49,972 nucleotides of DNA from Pseudomonas sp. Choline-02u-1 (GCF_002836515.1 NZ_PJBC01000016.1:1-49972), one strand, 5' to 3'. Shown: positions 1 through 8,729, counted from the stretch's first letter. The notes: generated from the sequence alone by a model not told the origin. Made by a program: numbers and translations.

Positions 1-1
1 G

Positions 2-340
2 TTTACTTTCGAATCCGCCCACCGCCTGCCGCACGTCCCGGACGGCCACAAGTGCGGCCGCCTGCACGGCCACTCGTTCAAGGTCGCGTTGCACCTGAGC
101 GGCGACCTCGATCCGCACACTGGCTGGATTCGCGACTTCTCCGAGATCAAAGCGATTTTCAAGCCTCTGTACGAGCGTCTCGACCACAATTACCTGAACG
201 ACATTCCTGGCCTGGAAAACCCGACCAGCGAAGTGCTGGCCAAATTCATCTGGAACGAGATGAAGCCATTGTTGCCGGAACTCAGCGCGATCCGCATTCA
301 TGAGACCTGCACCAGCGGGTGTATTTATCGCGGGGAATGA
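2..340 (+). CDS. queD: 6-carboxy-tetrahydropterin synthase QueD (3' part, start outside window)
   Basis: This gene converts dihydroneopterin triphosphate to 6-carboxy-5,6,7,8-tetrahydropterin, an early step of queuosine/preQ0 synthesis in the cytosol. The frame is open from base 2 and gives 112 residues; the usual length is about 118, so only a few N-terminal residues lie upstream of the window. Visible hallmarks are FESAHRL, with the first zinc histidine, and [10 protein letters not shown], which carries the catalytic cysteine and the HxH zinc ligands. The C-terminal [10 protein letters not shown] carries the conserved His-Glu of the PTPS fold. A hairpin plus T-run terminator follows at 485-508, inside the repeat block. 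The family assignment is firm; the exact start cannot be seen. Confidence 0.93.
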   Translation, partial: FTFESAHRLPHVPDGHKCGRLHGHSFKVALHLSGDLDPHTGWIRDFSEIKAIFKPLYERLDHNYLNDIPGLENPTSEVLAKFIWNEMKPLLPELSAIRIHETCTSGCIYRGE

Positions 341-363
341 CCGACCCGCAGACCGATACAAAA

Positions 364-459
364 CCCTGTGGGAGCGGGCTTGCTCGCGAAGGCATGCTGT
401 CAATCAGCACATTTGTTGACTGACACACCGCCTTCGCGAGCAAGCCCGCTCCCACAGGG
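364..459. repeat. REPIN (inverted pair of REP sequences), copy 1
   Basis: An outer inverted repeat begins with CCCTGTGGGAGCGGGCTTGC and ends with its reverse complement, around a loop of about 40 bp. This is the typical REP doublet (REPIN) of the P. fluorescens group. Confidence 0.9.
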
Positions 460-484
460 AAGGCGGCGTGTCAGGCAACGAATA

Positions 485-508
485 AACAGCCTTTACGGCT
501 GTTTTTTT
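485..508 (+). terminator. Intrinsic terminator after queD
   Basis: A hairpin ACAGCC-TTTAC-GGCTGT is followed by seven T. It is correctly placed to end queD transcription, although it is part of the tandem repeat unit. Confidence 0.75.
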
Positions 509-656
509 ATGCCTGTGCTGTCCGCTTCCCCGCCAAGAGGACAGGCCCGTGACGGACTGGCTGCCGGGCCATGTGTTTGACTTCAGGCGGCCACCTCGCC
601 AGAACGCCTCCTAAGCTATCGCCGCCTGCTGCGCTTTCTTTGACCCAACACAAATC

Positions 657-752
657 CCCTACGGGAGCGGGCTTGCTCGCGAAGGCATGCTGTCAATCAG
701 CACATTTGTTGGCTGACACACCGCTTTCGCGAGCAAGCCCGCTCCCACAGGG
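657..752. repeat. REPIN, copy 2
   Basis: This is the same inverted REP pair as at 364-459. It carries a one-base change in the left arm (ACGGGAGCGGG instead of GTGGGAGCGGG) and a T for C before the right arm. Confidence 0.88.
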
Positions 753-777
753 AAGGCGGCGTGTCAGCCAACGAATA

Positions 778-801
778 AACAGCCTTTACGGCTGTTTTTT
801 T
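778..801 (+). terminator. Duplicate of the queD-side terminator hairpin
   Basis: It is identical to the hairpin and T-run at 485-508, carried along in the second repeat unit. No gene lies directly in front of it. Confidence 0.6.
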
Positions 802-953
802 ATGCCTGTGCTGTCCGCTTCCCCGCCAAGAGGACAGGCCCGTGACGGTCTGGCTACCGGGCCATGTGTTTGACTTCAGGCGGCCACCTCGCCAGAACGC
901 CTCCTAAGCTATCGCCGCCGCCCTGCTGCGCTTTCTTTGATCCAACACAAATC

Positions 954-1046
954 CCCTGTGGGAGCGGGCTTGCTCGCGAAGGCATGCTGTCAATCAGCAC
1001 ATTTGTTGACCGGTACACTGCTTTCGCGAGCAAGCCCGCTCCCACA
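954..1046. repeat. REPIN, copy 3 (truncated repeat unit)
   Basis: This is the third inverted REP pair. The right arm ends in CCCACATT rather than CCCACAGGG, and the rest of the tandem unit is absent, so codB upstream sequence begins directly after it. Confidence 0.88.
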
Positions 1047-1127
1047 TTGGGCTTGGATGAAGTCAGGTGCACCATTTCGCGCCGAATATCGCCGCCTTCT
1101 CCATACATACCGCGCATTGCCATTGAT

Positions 1128-1143
1128 TGGCACGACCGCTGCA
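1128..1143 (+). promoter_or_regulatory. Candidate sigma-54 (-24/-12) promoter for codBA
   Basis: TGGCACGACCGCTGCA matches the RpoN consensus TGGCAC-N5-TTGCA with one mismatch, and GG and GC are exactly 12 bases apart. It ends 39 bases before the codB start. A TGCACCA half-site resembling an NtrC box lies at 1068-1074, about 55 bases upstream. Nitrogen-regulated transcription would suit a cytosine scavenging operon. The match is seen; its activity is inferred. Confidence 0.55.
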
Positions 1144-1182
1144 ACCCTCCCGCGTCTTCTCCCTTCCAGCAAGGATCGCCTC

Positions 1183-2454
1183 ATGACGCAGAACGCCTCC
1201 GGCAACGATTACCCGCTCAGTGAAGTCCCGATGCACGCGCGCAAAGGCCTGGCTTCGACGGCGATGGTGTTACTCGGCTTCACCTTTTTCACCGCGACCA
1301 TGTTTGCCGGCGGCAAGCTGGGGGTCGCGTTCGGCTTTGCCGAGATGATGGCGGTGATCATCGTCGGCAACCTGTTGCTCGGTCTGTACGCGGCAGGCCT
1401 GGGTTACATCGCTTTCAAAAGCGGCCTCAACTCGGTGCTGATGGGCCGTTTCTGTTTTGGCGAAGTGGGCAGCAAGCTCAGCGACCTGATCCTCGGTTTC
1501 ACCCAGATTGGCTGGTACGCCTGGGGCACGGCGACGGCGGCAGTGGTGATCGGCAAGTATTTCAGCCTCGATGAGGCCACGGTGCTCGGCCTGATGGTGC
1601 TGTTCGGGCTGGGCTTTTGCGCTACGGCGTACATCGGTTATCGCGGACTGGAAATTCTCTCGTACGTTGCGGTGCCAGCGATGATGTTGCTGCTGATGCT
1701 GTCGATGTGGGCAGCGACCGTGAAAGTCGGCGGCTTCGAAGGCTTGCTCAGCGTGGTGCCGAGCGGCTCGCTGGACTGGTCGACGGCGATCACGCTGGTA
1801 TTCGGCACCTTTGTCAGCGGCGCAACGCAAGCCACCAACTGGACGCGATTTTCGCGCTCGGCAAAAGTGGCAGTGCTGGCCAGCCTGATCGGTTTTTTCA
1901 TCGGCAACGGCCTGATGGTGCTGATCGGCGCGTACGGCGCGATCGTCTATCAGCAACCGGATGTGGTCGAAGTGCTGCTGTTGCAGGGCTTCGCCATGGC
2001 CGCGATGGCCATGCTGCTGCTGAACATCTGGAGTACGCAGGACAACACCATCTACAACTTCGCCGTCGCCGGTTGCAACCTGCTGCGCACCGGCCGGCGC
2101 AGAACCGTGACCCTGGGTGGCGCGGTGATCGGCACGGTGCTCGCCTTGCTCGGCATGTACGACATGCTGGTGCCCTATCTGATTTTGCTCGGCACGGTGA
2201 TCCCGCCGATTGGCGGGGTGATCATGGCGGACTTTTTCTACCGCTGGCGCGGGCACTATCCGCGTCTGGCCGACGCACGGTTGCCGGCGTTCAACTGGCC
2301 GGGGCTCGGGGCCTACGGGGTGGGCACCATTGCTGCGTTCAGTTCGCCGTGGGTCGCGCCGCTGGTAGGGATCGCCGCTGCCGCGCTAACGTATGTCATC
2401 GTCACCGGTCTGCTCGGCGCCCGTCGCGTCAGCGCACCACTACAAGATCTATAA
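1183..2454 (+). CDS. codB: Cytosine permease CodB
   Basis: This is a nucleobase:cation symporter-1 family permease that imports cytosine across the inner membrane. The 423-residue product matches the family length (about 420) and shows about 12 hydrophobic segments. Typical NCS1 stretches such as FTFFTATMFAGG near the N-terminus and FGTFVSGATQATNWTRF in the middle are present. The ATG at 1183 was chosen because AAGGA lies ten bases upstream; the frame is open further back, but that part lies in repeat DNA. codA follows after 13 bases, so the two form an operon that takes up cytosine and deaminates it to uracil and ammonia. Confidence 0.92.
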   Translation: MTQNASGNDYPLSEVPMHARKGLASTAMVLLGFTFFTATMFAGGKLGVAFGFAEMMAVIIVGNLLLGLYAAGLGYIAFKSGLNSVLMGRFCFGEVGSKLSDLILGFTQIGWYAWGTATAAVVIGKYFSLDEATVLGLMVLFGLGFCATAYIGYRGLEILSYVAVPAMMLLLMLSMWAATVKVGGFEGLLSVVPSGSLDWSTAITLVFGTFVSGATQATNWTRFSRSAKVAVLASLIGFFIGNGLMVLIGAYGAIVYQQPDVVEVLLLQGFAMAAMAMLLLNIWSTQDNTIYNFAVAGCNLLRTGRRRTVTLGGAVIGTVLALLGMYDMLVPYLILLGTVIPPIGGVIMADFFYRWRGHYPRLADARLPAFNWPGLGAYGVGTIAAFSSPWVAPLVGIAAAALTYVIVTGLLGARRVSAPLQDL

Positions 2455-2467
2455 AAGGATTCGCCTG

Positions 2468-3703
2468 ATGCACATCATCAACGCCCGCCTGCGCAACCAG
2501 GAAGGCCTGCACGAATTGCACCTGGAAAACGGTCTGATCCACAGCATCGCTCGCCAGACCGAAGCGCCGACGCTCGGCCCGGACGACCTCGACGCCGGTG
2601 GCAATCTGGTGGTGCCGCCCTTCGTCGAGCCGCACATTCACCTCGACGCCACCCTCACCGCCGGCGAGCCGCGCTGGAACATGAGCGGCACACTGTTCGA
2701 AGGCATCGAGTGCTGGGGCGAACGCAAGGTCACCATCACCGAAGAAGACACCAAGACCCGCGCCAAGAAGACCATTCAGGCGCTGGCCGCCCACGGCATC
2801 CAGCACGTGCGCACCCATGTCGACGTCACCGACCCGCAACTCACTGCGCTCAAGGCCATGCTTGAAGTGCGCGAGGAAAGCCGCCACCTGATCGACCTGC
2901 AAATCGTCGCGTTCCCGCAGGAAGGCATCGAGTCGTTCCGCAACGGCCGCGAGTTGATGGAAGAAGCAATCCGCATGGGCGCCGATGTGGTCGGCGGGAT
3001 TCCGCATTTCGAGTACACGCGCGATCAGGGCGTCAGCTCGGTGAAGTTCCTGATGGACCTGGCCGAGCGCACCGGGTGCCTGGTCGACGTGCATTGCGAC
3101 GAGACCGACGACCCACACTCGCGCTTCCTCGAAGTGCTCGCCGAAGAAGCGCGCAGCCGCGACATGGGCGCCCGCGTCACCGCCAGCCACACCACGGCGA
3201 TGGGCTCTTACGACAACGCCTACTGCGCCAAACTGTTCCGCCTGCTCGGCCATTCCGGGATCAGTTTCGTCTCCTGCCCGACCGAAAGCATTCACCTGCA
3301 AGGACGCTTCGACAACTTCCCCAAACGCCGCGGCGTGACCCGCGTCAACGAACTGCTCGAAGCCGGAATGAACGTCTGTTTCGGTCAGGACTCGATCGTC
3401 GACCCGTGGTACCCGCTGGGCAACGGCAACATCCTGCGCGTGCTCGAGGCCGGCCTGCACATCTGCCACATGCTCGGCTATCGCAACCTGCAAAGTGCCC
3501 TGGACCTGGTCACCGACAACAGCGCCAAGGCCATGCACCTGGGCGAGCGTTATGGCCTTGAACAGGGCCGCCCGGCGAACCTGCTGATTCTTTCGGCGGA
3601 CAGCGATTACGAAGTGATCCGCAGCCAGGGCCTGCCGCTGTACTCGATTCGTGGTGGCAAGGTGTTGATGAAACGGCAGATGCCAGTGCTGGAGTTCAGC
3701 TGA
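2468..3703 (+). CDS. codA: Cytosine deaminase CodA
   Basis: It hydrolyses cytosine to uracil plus ammonia in the cytosol, supplying pyrimidine and nitrogen. The product has 411 residues (E. coli CodA has 427) and belongs to the amidohydrolase superfamily. EPHIHLD near residue 57 supplies the two metal-binding histidines, DVHCDETDD the third histidine and the CDE motif, TASHTTAMGSYDNAY the next histidine, and FGQDSIVDPWYPLG the active-site aspartate. The set of catalytic residues looks complete. The start at 2468 follows AAAAGGATTCGCCTG and lies 13 bases after codB, indicating cotranscription and coupled function. Confidence 0.95.
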   Translation: MHIINARLRNQEGLHELHLENGLIHSIARQTEAPTLGPDDLDAGGNLVVPPFVEPHIHLDATLTAGEPRWNMSGTLFEGIECWGERKVTITEEDTKTRAKKTIQALAAHGIQHVRTHVDVTDPQLTALKAMLEVREESRHLIDLQIVAFPQEGIESFRNGRELMEEAIRMGADVVGGIPHFEYTRDQGVSSVKFLMDLAERTGCLVDVHCDETDDPHSRFLEVLAEEARSRDMGARVTASHTTAMGSYDNAYCAKLFRLLGHSGISFVSCPTESIHLQGRFDNFPKRRGVTRVNELLEAGMNVCFGQDSIVDPWYPLGNGNILRVLEAGLHICHMLGYRNLQSALDLVTDNSAKAMHLGERYGLEQGRPANLLILSADSDYEVIRSQGLPLYSIRGGKVLMKRQMPVLEFS

Positions 3704-3727
3704 GATTTCGCGGCGGGGCTGATGGCC

Positions 3728-3824
3728 TTATCGCTGGCAAGCCAGGCCCCGACAGGTTTTGTGTTGAACACATGATTGCGCCCGAATGCAAAACCTGTGG
3801 GAGCCTGCCTTGGCAGCGATGGCG
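3728..3824. repeat. Degenerate REPIN between convergent codA and the dapF-like gene
   Basis: CGCTGGCAAGCCAGGC at the left and GCCTGCCTTGGCAGCG at the right form the arms, with GACAGGTTTTG and CAAAACCTGTGGG pairing further inside. It is a different REP subtype from the GCTTGCTCGC type. It sits between two convergent genes and may serve as their hairpin terminator. Confidence 0.7.
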
Positions 3825-3833
3825 TCGGCCGAT

Positions 3834-4814
3834 TCAATCCATCAACCGCGCCATGCCGAACAATTTCACTCGCAGCAACTCCCCTTCCGAAACCTCAAGC
3901 AAAACCGGCGCAATGCCGCCGGGCATCACCACGTGCACTTCACCCGACTCAACCCACCCCACCCGCCACGCCGCACAGGCCACCGCACTGGCGCTGGTGC
4001 CGGAAGAGGCGGTTGGCCCCTCGCCGCGCTCGAATACCCGGGCGAGGATTTTCTGCGGTGATGCCAGCGCGGCCCATTGCAGATTGATGCCCGCCGGGCA
4101 GGGATTTCCGGCGCCGGTGGGCATGGCATAGGCGATCGCTGTAAGCCGTTGGTTCAGGGTGGATTCACGCATCTGTTCGTTGCTCGGCAAAGCGGCCGCA
4201 TCGCTGAGCAGCGTTACACAGTGCGGATTGCCGATACGGACGAATTGGCTGTGTGCCCAGTCAGGATTGAGTTGTGCCAGGGGCTGGACATGGCTGACGT
4301 CGCGATTGTTGAACTGAACGTTTTCAACCGTCTGCGCACCCACGACCTCCGGGCCGAATCCGGGCTGGCCGAGGTCGAGCCAGAAACCGCGTACGCCTTC
4401 GACCGTGGCCGGTTTCACTGAGGTTTCCAGCGCCTGGCCCTTGTCATGATGAACGCGCACCACTGCCCCCTGCTCCGGCATCAAGCCTTGCTCGGTCAAT
4501 GCCTGAGAGAAAATTGTCAGGCCATTACCGCTGCGTTCGGCGAGGCTGCCGTCGGTGTTGACGATCAGCACATCGAACGGCGCCGCTGCCTGGAACGGGC
4601 CAATCAGCAGGCCGTCGCTGCGGTGGGCTTTGCTATTGGCCGGGCGCAGGCCTTCGGGCCAATGGCAGCACAGGGCGATAGCGGCTTCGCTCCATTGCCG
4701 CCGAGATGCGGCGCACTCTGCGGCGCTGGCCGGCAGAGCAATCCCGGCCTTGCGCAAGGCTTGGGGCGATACCACAGCGTAGATATTGCCGCGTGCGTCG
4801 TAGAACCTCGTCAT
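3834..4814 (-). CDS. DapF-fold epimerase-like protein with both catalytic cysteines replaced by serine
   Basis: Diaminopimelate epimerase motifs are clear. NTDGSLAERSGNGL (residues 86-99) aligns with the DapF NADGS..CGNG block, RIGNPHCV (193-200) with the GNPHCV block, and FERGEGPTASSGTSA (261-275) with the YERGAGET.ACG.GA block. In both active-site blocks the catalytic cysteine is serine (S95 and S271). The protein has 326 residues against about 275 for DapF. It is therefore probably not the housekeeping DapF; it could be a racemase or isomerase of another substrate, a dehydratase-like enzyme, or inactive. The start at 4814 was preferred because MTRFYDARGN aligns with the DapF N-terminus and GAAGGGA lies upstream; an ATG 30 bases earlier is possible. 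It is a single gene, convergent with codA. Confidence 0.8.
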   Translation of the reverse strand: MTRFYDARGNIYAVVSPQALRKAGIALPASAAECAASRRQWSEAAIALCCHWPEGLRPANSKAHRSDGLLIGPFQAAAPFDVLIVNTDGSLAERSGNGLTIFSQALTEQGLMPEQGAVVRVHHDKGQALETSVKPATVEGVRGFWLDLGQPGFGPEVVGAQTVENVQFNNRDVSHVQPLAQLNPDWAHSQFVRIGNPHCVTLLSDAAALPSNEQMRESTLNQRLTAIAYAMPTGAGNPCPAGINLQWAALASPQKILARVFERGEGPTASSGTSASAVACAAWRVGWVESGEVHVVMPGGIAPVLLEVSEGELLRVKLFGMARLMD

Positions 4815-4867
4815 TGCCGACCATTTCCCTTCGTATGGATGCACACCACTCTAATGATTAATACACA

Positions 4868-4962
4868 CCCTGTGGGAGCGGGCTGGCTCGCGAAAGCGGT
4901 GAGCCAGTCAAATATTCTTAACCTGACATACCGCCTTCGCGAGCCAGCCCGCTCCCACAGGG
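4868..4962. repeat. REPIN with GCTGGCTCGC arms
   Basis: The inverted arms are CCCTGTGGGAGCGGGCTGGC and its reverse complement. The loop is AT-rich. It lies between the divergent dapF-like and MFS genes. Confidence 0.88.
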
Positions 4963-5060
4963 TAGGATGTTCACCGTTACGCCCCGAAAGGCCTGAGATC
5001 GAACCTCAACGCCGTCAGAATGTCACTCGGGATGCAGTTGTTTTTTTGCCAAGGATCGAT

Positions 5061-6212
5061 ATGACCAGCCTCAACCCCCAAGACACCTTCGTCCCCGGAC
5101 GTCTGCAACAGATGTCCACCCGCGTCGCTTTTTTCATCGCTGGCCTCGGCATCGCCGCCTGGGCGCCGCTGGTGCCGTACGCCAAGGCGCGAGCCGGGCT
5201 GGATGAGGGCACGCTGGGATTACTGCTGCTGTGCCTGGGTGTCGGCTCGATTCTGGCGATGCCGCTGGCGGGGATTCTCGCCACGCGTTTTGGTTGCCGA
5301 CGCGTAGCCACTGGCGGCACCTTGCTGATCTGCGCGGCACTGCCGTTGCTGGCGACGGTGTCGTCGATTCCGGCGCTGATCGCCACGCTGTTCATGTTCG
5401 GCGCAGGCCTGGGCACGGTGGATTCGACGGTGAACCTGCAAGCGGTGATCGTCGAGCGCGCCAGCGGCAAGCACATGATGTCAGGGTTCCACGGTTTGTT
5501 CAGCCTGGGCGGCATCGTCGGCGCGGCAGGCGTCAGCGCCCTGCTCGGCCTCGGCCTGACTCCACTGGCGGCGATGCTGGTGGTCGTGGTGTTGCTGATC
5601 GGCGCCTTGCTCAAGTGTGTGCCGCACATGTTGCCCTATGGCAGCGAAAGCTCGGGGCCGGCGTTTGCCATCCCTCACGGCATCGTGCTGTTTATCGGCG
5701 GCATGTGCTTTATCGTTTTCCTCACCGAAGGCGCGGCGCTGGACTGGAGCGCGGTATTCCTGGCCCAGGAACGGGGCATCGACACGGCTTACGCGGGAAT
5801 GGGCTACGCAGCGTTTGCCCTGACGATGACGGTGGGACGTCTGCTGGGCGACCGCATCGTGCGCAAGCTTGGGGCCACGCGGATCATTTTGTTTGGTGGT
5901 CTGTTGGCGGCGGCGGGATTGTTTCTCGCCACCTTCGCGCCGAGCTGGCAAGCGGCGCTGGTCGGGTACGCGCTGGTCGGTGCCGGTTGTTCCAACATCG
6001 TGCCGGTGCTGTACACCGCGGTGGGCAAGCAGACGGTGATGCCGGAAAGCATCGCGGTGCCGGCGATTACCACGCTCGGTTATGCCGGGATTCTCGCCGG
6101 GCCGGCGGTGATCGGTTTCGTTGCGCATGCCAGCAGCCTGAGTTTTGCCTTTGGGCTGATGGCGGTGTTGCTGGTGGCTGTGGCGATTGGCGGCAAAGTC
6201 CTCAAGGTCTAA
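5061..6212 (+). CDS. MFS transporter (YbjJ-like)
   Basis: This is an inner-membrane major facilitator of 383 residues with about 12 hydrophobic segments. The cytoplasmic loop GILATRFGCRRV resembles the MFS loop 2-3 signature, and loop 8-9 contains GRLLGDRIVRKLGATR. The order of segments and the N-terminal FFIAGLGIAAWAPLVPYAK resemble the YbjJ group, whose substrate is not settled. AAGGA eight bases before the ATG at 5061 defines the start, although the frame is open for a further 600 bases upstream. It stands alone; a hairpin-forming repeat follows at 6215-6292. Confidence 0.82.
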   Translation: MTSLNPQDTFVPGRLQQMSTRVAFFIAGLGIAAWAPLVPYAKARAGLDEGTLGLLLLCLGVGSILAMPLAGILATRFGCRRVATGGTLLICAALPLLATVSSIPALIATLFMFGAGLGTVDSTVNLQAVIVERASGKHMMSGFHGLFSLGGIVGAAGVSALLGLGLTPLAAMLVVVVLLIGALLKCVPHMLPYGSESSGPAFAIPHGIVLFIGGMCFIVFLTEGAALDWSAVFLAQERGIDTAYAGMGYAAFALTMTVGRLLGDRIVRKLGATRIILFGGLLAAAGLFLATFAPSWQAALVGYALVGAGCSNIVPVLYTAVGKQTVMPESIAVPAITTLGYAGILAGPAVIGFVAHASSLSFAFGLMAVLLVAVAIGGKVLKV

Positions 6213-6214
6213 AG

Positions 6215-6292
6215 CAAAAGATCGCAGCCTTCGGCAGCTCCTGCATGGGTTTGCGTTCCCCTGTAGGAGCTGCTGAAGGCTGCGATCTTTTG
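6215..6292. repeat. Long inverted repeat of the GATCGCAGCC...GTAGGAGCTGC type
   Basis: AAAGATCGCAGCCTTC...GCAGCTCCT pairs with AGGAGCTGCTGAAGGCTGCG. It fills the gap between two convergent genes and could terminate both. The same repeat family recurs at 35016-35120. Confidence 0.8.
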
Positions 6293-6302
6293 ATCTTGTG
6301 TT

Positions 6303-8729
6303 TTAAAAACCGACGCTGGCCTGCACGAAGAACGTGCGTGGCGCACCGACATACATCCCTGAGTTGTTGTCGCTTGAGCGGGTGAAGTACTGCTTGTCGA
6401 AGATGTTTTTCACCCCGGCGCCGAGCTTGAGATTCGACACCTGCGCGCCGAAGTCATAGCCTCCGCGCACGTTCCAGGTCACGTAACCCGGAATGTCGCC
6501 GTACTGCCCGTCTGCCGTGCCTTCGGTAATGTAGTTGCCATTGAAGCTGCCATCCGCATTCACCCCCGTGCCCGGTGAACGCTGTTTCGATTGAGCGAAG
6601 CCGTCGATGTTGTAAGTCCAGCGATTGATGTCGTATCGCAAACCGACCGTGGCCACCTGCCGCGAATAGAACGGCAGATCGCGGCCCTTGAAGCCGGGGA
6701 TCTCGCCTTCATACGTCGCGCGGGTATAAGTGAAGCCAGCGTTGGCCGTCAGGCCATCGAGGCGCGGGTCGAGGGCAGCCATGTCGTAGTGCATCGAAGC
6801 TTCGATGCCCTGGTGTTTGGTCGCGCCAAGGTTGGTCCAGCCGACGTCGTTGCTGATGTATTGCAGTTCGTCATCGAAGTCGATGTAGAACAGCGTCACT
6901 TCACCGCCCCACACATCATCGTTGTAGCGCGTGCCGATCTCGTAGGTCTTGGCCTTTTCCGGCTCCAGACCATTGGCGGTGCTGTCACCGGAACCGCCCT
7001 GGCCGAGCTGGAAATATTGCAGGCTGCCAAACGAGGTTTCGTAGTTGGCGAACAGCTTCCAGGCATCGGACAGGTGATACATCACGCTCAGCGCCGGCAG
7101 CGGTTCGTTGCTTTCGATACTGCGATTTTTTTCCGGGACCGGCCGGCCAGCAGTGTCGAGCACGGCGCGGTCATGCCAATCGGTGCTGATGTGTTCGAAG
7201 CGAATGCCCGGGGTGATGGTCCAGCTACCGACGTCGATCTTGTTGTCGACATACACCGAGTTGGCCTCTGTACCGCCGGTGCGATCCTGGAACACATGAC
7301 CGTCGGAGGTGGGCGTGGTCACCGGCCGATTATTGACCAGCGCCAGACGGCTCGACTCCTCGTGCATGGCCTCTTTCAGATAGCGATAACCGACGCTGAC
7401 TTCCTGCGTGGTCGGACCGACATCGAAAACCCGAGACACGCGCGGCTCGATGCCGAGGGTGTAGTAGGAACGCGGGTAGGAGCTGAGGGTGCGCTGATCG
7501 CGCGCGGCGATGGTGCTGCCGCGAAAGCTGTCGGTGTAGTAGGTGAGGATTTCCGCCTGAGTGCGCTCATCGATCTGGCGGATCCACTTGAACGATACGT
7601 CCTTGCGTCGGCCTGTGAACTGGTCGTAGTCACGCACCGATTCGTACGGTTTGTCGTCGTACTGACGTTGGGTCAGACCGCCGGGCATGTCGGCGCTGGC
7701 GTCGTAATAGTGGAAATTGAGACTGAAATCGTCCTGATCGGTCGGCGCCCAGTGCGTCTTGAGCAGCACGTCGTCGATGTCATTGCCGTTGTTGCGCTCG
7801 CGATAGCCGTGACCATTGACGCCGGAATACAGCAGCGCGACGCCCATGCCGTTGTCGGCGGTACCGCCGAGGAACGCCGTGTCGATGTGTTTCCAGCCGC
7901 CGTACTGAGTCGTTTCCAGGGTGGTACCGATTTCGCCGGTGGTTTTCTCCGGGATCGCGCGGGTCACGAAGTTGATCACGCCACCCACGTTCTGCGGCCC
8001 GTAACGCACGGAACCGGCGCCACGCACGACGTCGATGCTGTCGAGGTTGCCCGAGGAAATCGGCGCCATCGACAACTGCGGCTGGCCATAGGGGGCAAAC
8101 GCGGCAGGTATGCCATCGATCAGCACGGTCGAGCGAGGCGATAAACGAGAAGTCAGACCGCGTACACCAACGTTAAGGGAAATATCACTGCCGCCGGTGC
8201 CGTTAGAGTCCTGCACCTGCACGCCGGGCACGCGTTTGAGCACGTCGCTGACGTTCATCGCCCCCTGCTCGACCATGGCTTCGCGGCGGATCACGGTTCG
8301 CGCGCCCGGGTGGTTTTGCACCTCCGCTGCGTCGGCGTCACCGAGCCAGTCGCCGACCACTTTGATGTCGGTCACGCCGAGCTCCAGCGGACCATTGCCG
8401 GTTGCAGAGGTGGATGCTGGTGCAAGCGTCACCGAGCCTTCGTTGATCTGATAGTCGAGGCCGCTGCCTTGCAACAACTGGCGCAAGGCCTGCTCCGGTG
8501 AGAGGTCGCCGTCGACCGCAGACGCCTGTTTGCCGGCCACCAGCTCGGGGTTGAAGAACACCTGCAGCGAGGTTTGCTGGCCCAGTTCGCTCAGCGCCTG
8601 GCCCAGCGGTTGCGCGCGGATATGAATGGCTTCAGCGGCAAACGCCAACGGCATCGCTGCATTGACCGCGAGCGCCAGCGCCAGGGGCAACCAAGGGGAT
8701 TTTTTATTGTGATGGGTGGTGATGTTCAC
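6303..8729 (-). CDS. fecA: TonB-dependent outer-membrane receptor, FecA (ferric dicitrate) type
   Basis: It imports a ferric siderophore across the outer membrane and signals to FecR. The 808 residues comprise a signal peptide ending around PLAFA, an N-terminal secretin/TonB short signalling domain (about residues 33-110), a plug domain and a 22-strand beta-barrel ending in aromatic F. GQPQLS, DVVRGAGSVRYGPQNVGGV, GGTADNG and SVGYRYL match E. coli FecA closely, so ferric citrate is the best substrate guess. The start is a GTG at 8729. The gene lies downstream of fecI and fecR in the order fecI-fecR-fecA, the standard arrangement for cell-surface signalling. Confidence 0.9.
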   Translation of the reverse strand: MNITTHHNKKSPWLPLALALAVNAAMPLAFAAEAIHIRAQPLGQALSELGQQTSLQVFFNPELVAGKQASAVDGDLSPEQALRQLLQGSGLDYQINEGSVTLAPASTSATGNGPLELGVTDIKVVGDWLGDADAAEVQNHPGARTVIRREAMVEQGAMNVSDVLKRVPGVQVQDSNGTGGSDISLNVGVRGLTSRLSPRSTVLIDGIPAAFAPYGQPQLSMAPISSGNLDSIDVVRGAGSVRYGPQNVGGVINFVTRAIPEKTTGEIGTTLETTQYGGWKHIDTAFLGGTADNGMGVALLYSGVNGHGYRERNNGNDIDDVLLKTHWAPTDQDDFSLNFHYYDASADMPGGLTQRQYDDKPYESVRDYDQFTGRRKDVSFKWIRQIDERTQAEILTYYTDSFRGSTIAARDQRTLSSYPRSYYTLGIEPRVSRVFDVGPTTQEVSVGYRYLKEAMHEESSRLALVNNRPVTTPTSDGHVFQDRTGGTEANSVYVDNKIDVGSWTITPGIRFEHISTDWHDRAVLDTAGRPVPEKNRSIESNEPLPALSVMYHLSDAWKLFANYETSFGSLQYFQLGQGGSGDSTANGLEPEKAKTYEIGTRYNDDVWGGEVTLFYIDFDDELQYISNDVGWTNLGATKHQGIEASMHYDMAALDPRLDGLTANAGFTYTRATYEGEIPGFKGRDLPFYSRQVATVGLRYDINRWTYNIDGFAQSKQRSPGTGVNADGSFNGNYITEGTADGQYGDIPGYVTWNVRGGYDFGAQVSNLKLGAGVKNIFDKQYFTRSSDNNSGMYVGAPRTFFVQASVGF

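Larger units (their letters stand above)
361..1047. repeat. Tandem 293-297 bp repeat block (two full copies and a partial third)
   Basis: The same unit occurs twice in direct orientation: a REPIN, then a small hairpin terminator, then about 140 bp of conserved non-REP sequence. A third copy stops after its REPIN. The start of the REPIN core GGGAGCGGG recurs at 370, 663 and 960, giving periods of 293 and 297 bp. The copies differ at only a few positions, so the duplication is recent or kept uniform. The block fills the gap between queD and codB; I see no credible gene in it. Confidence 0.9.

Noticed and set aside
4446..5060. A long N-terminal extension of the MFS transporter
   Set aside because: It runs through the antisense of the dapF-like gene and a REPIN; AAGGA and the MFS N-terminus place the start at 5061.
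6591..8144. Long open frame opposite fecA
   Set aside because: It has no family features and low-complexity composition expected from the complement of a high-GC gene.
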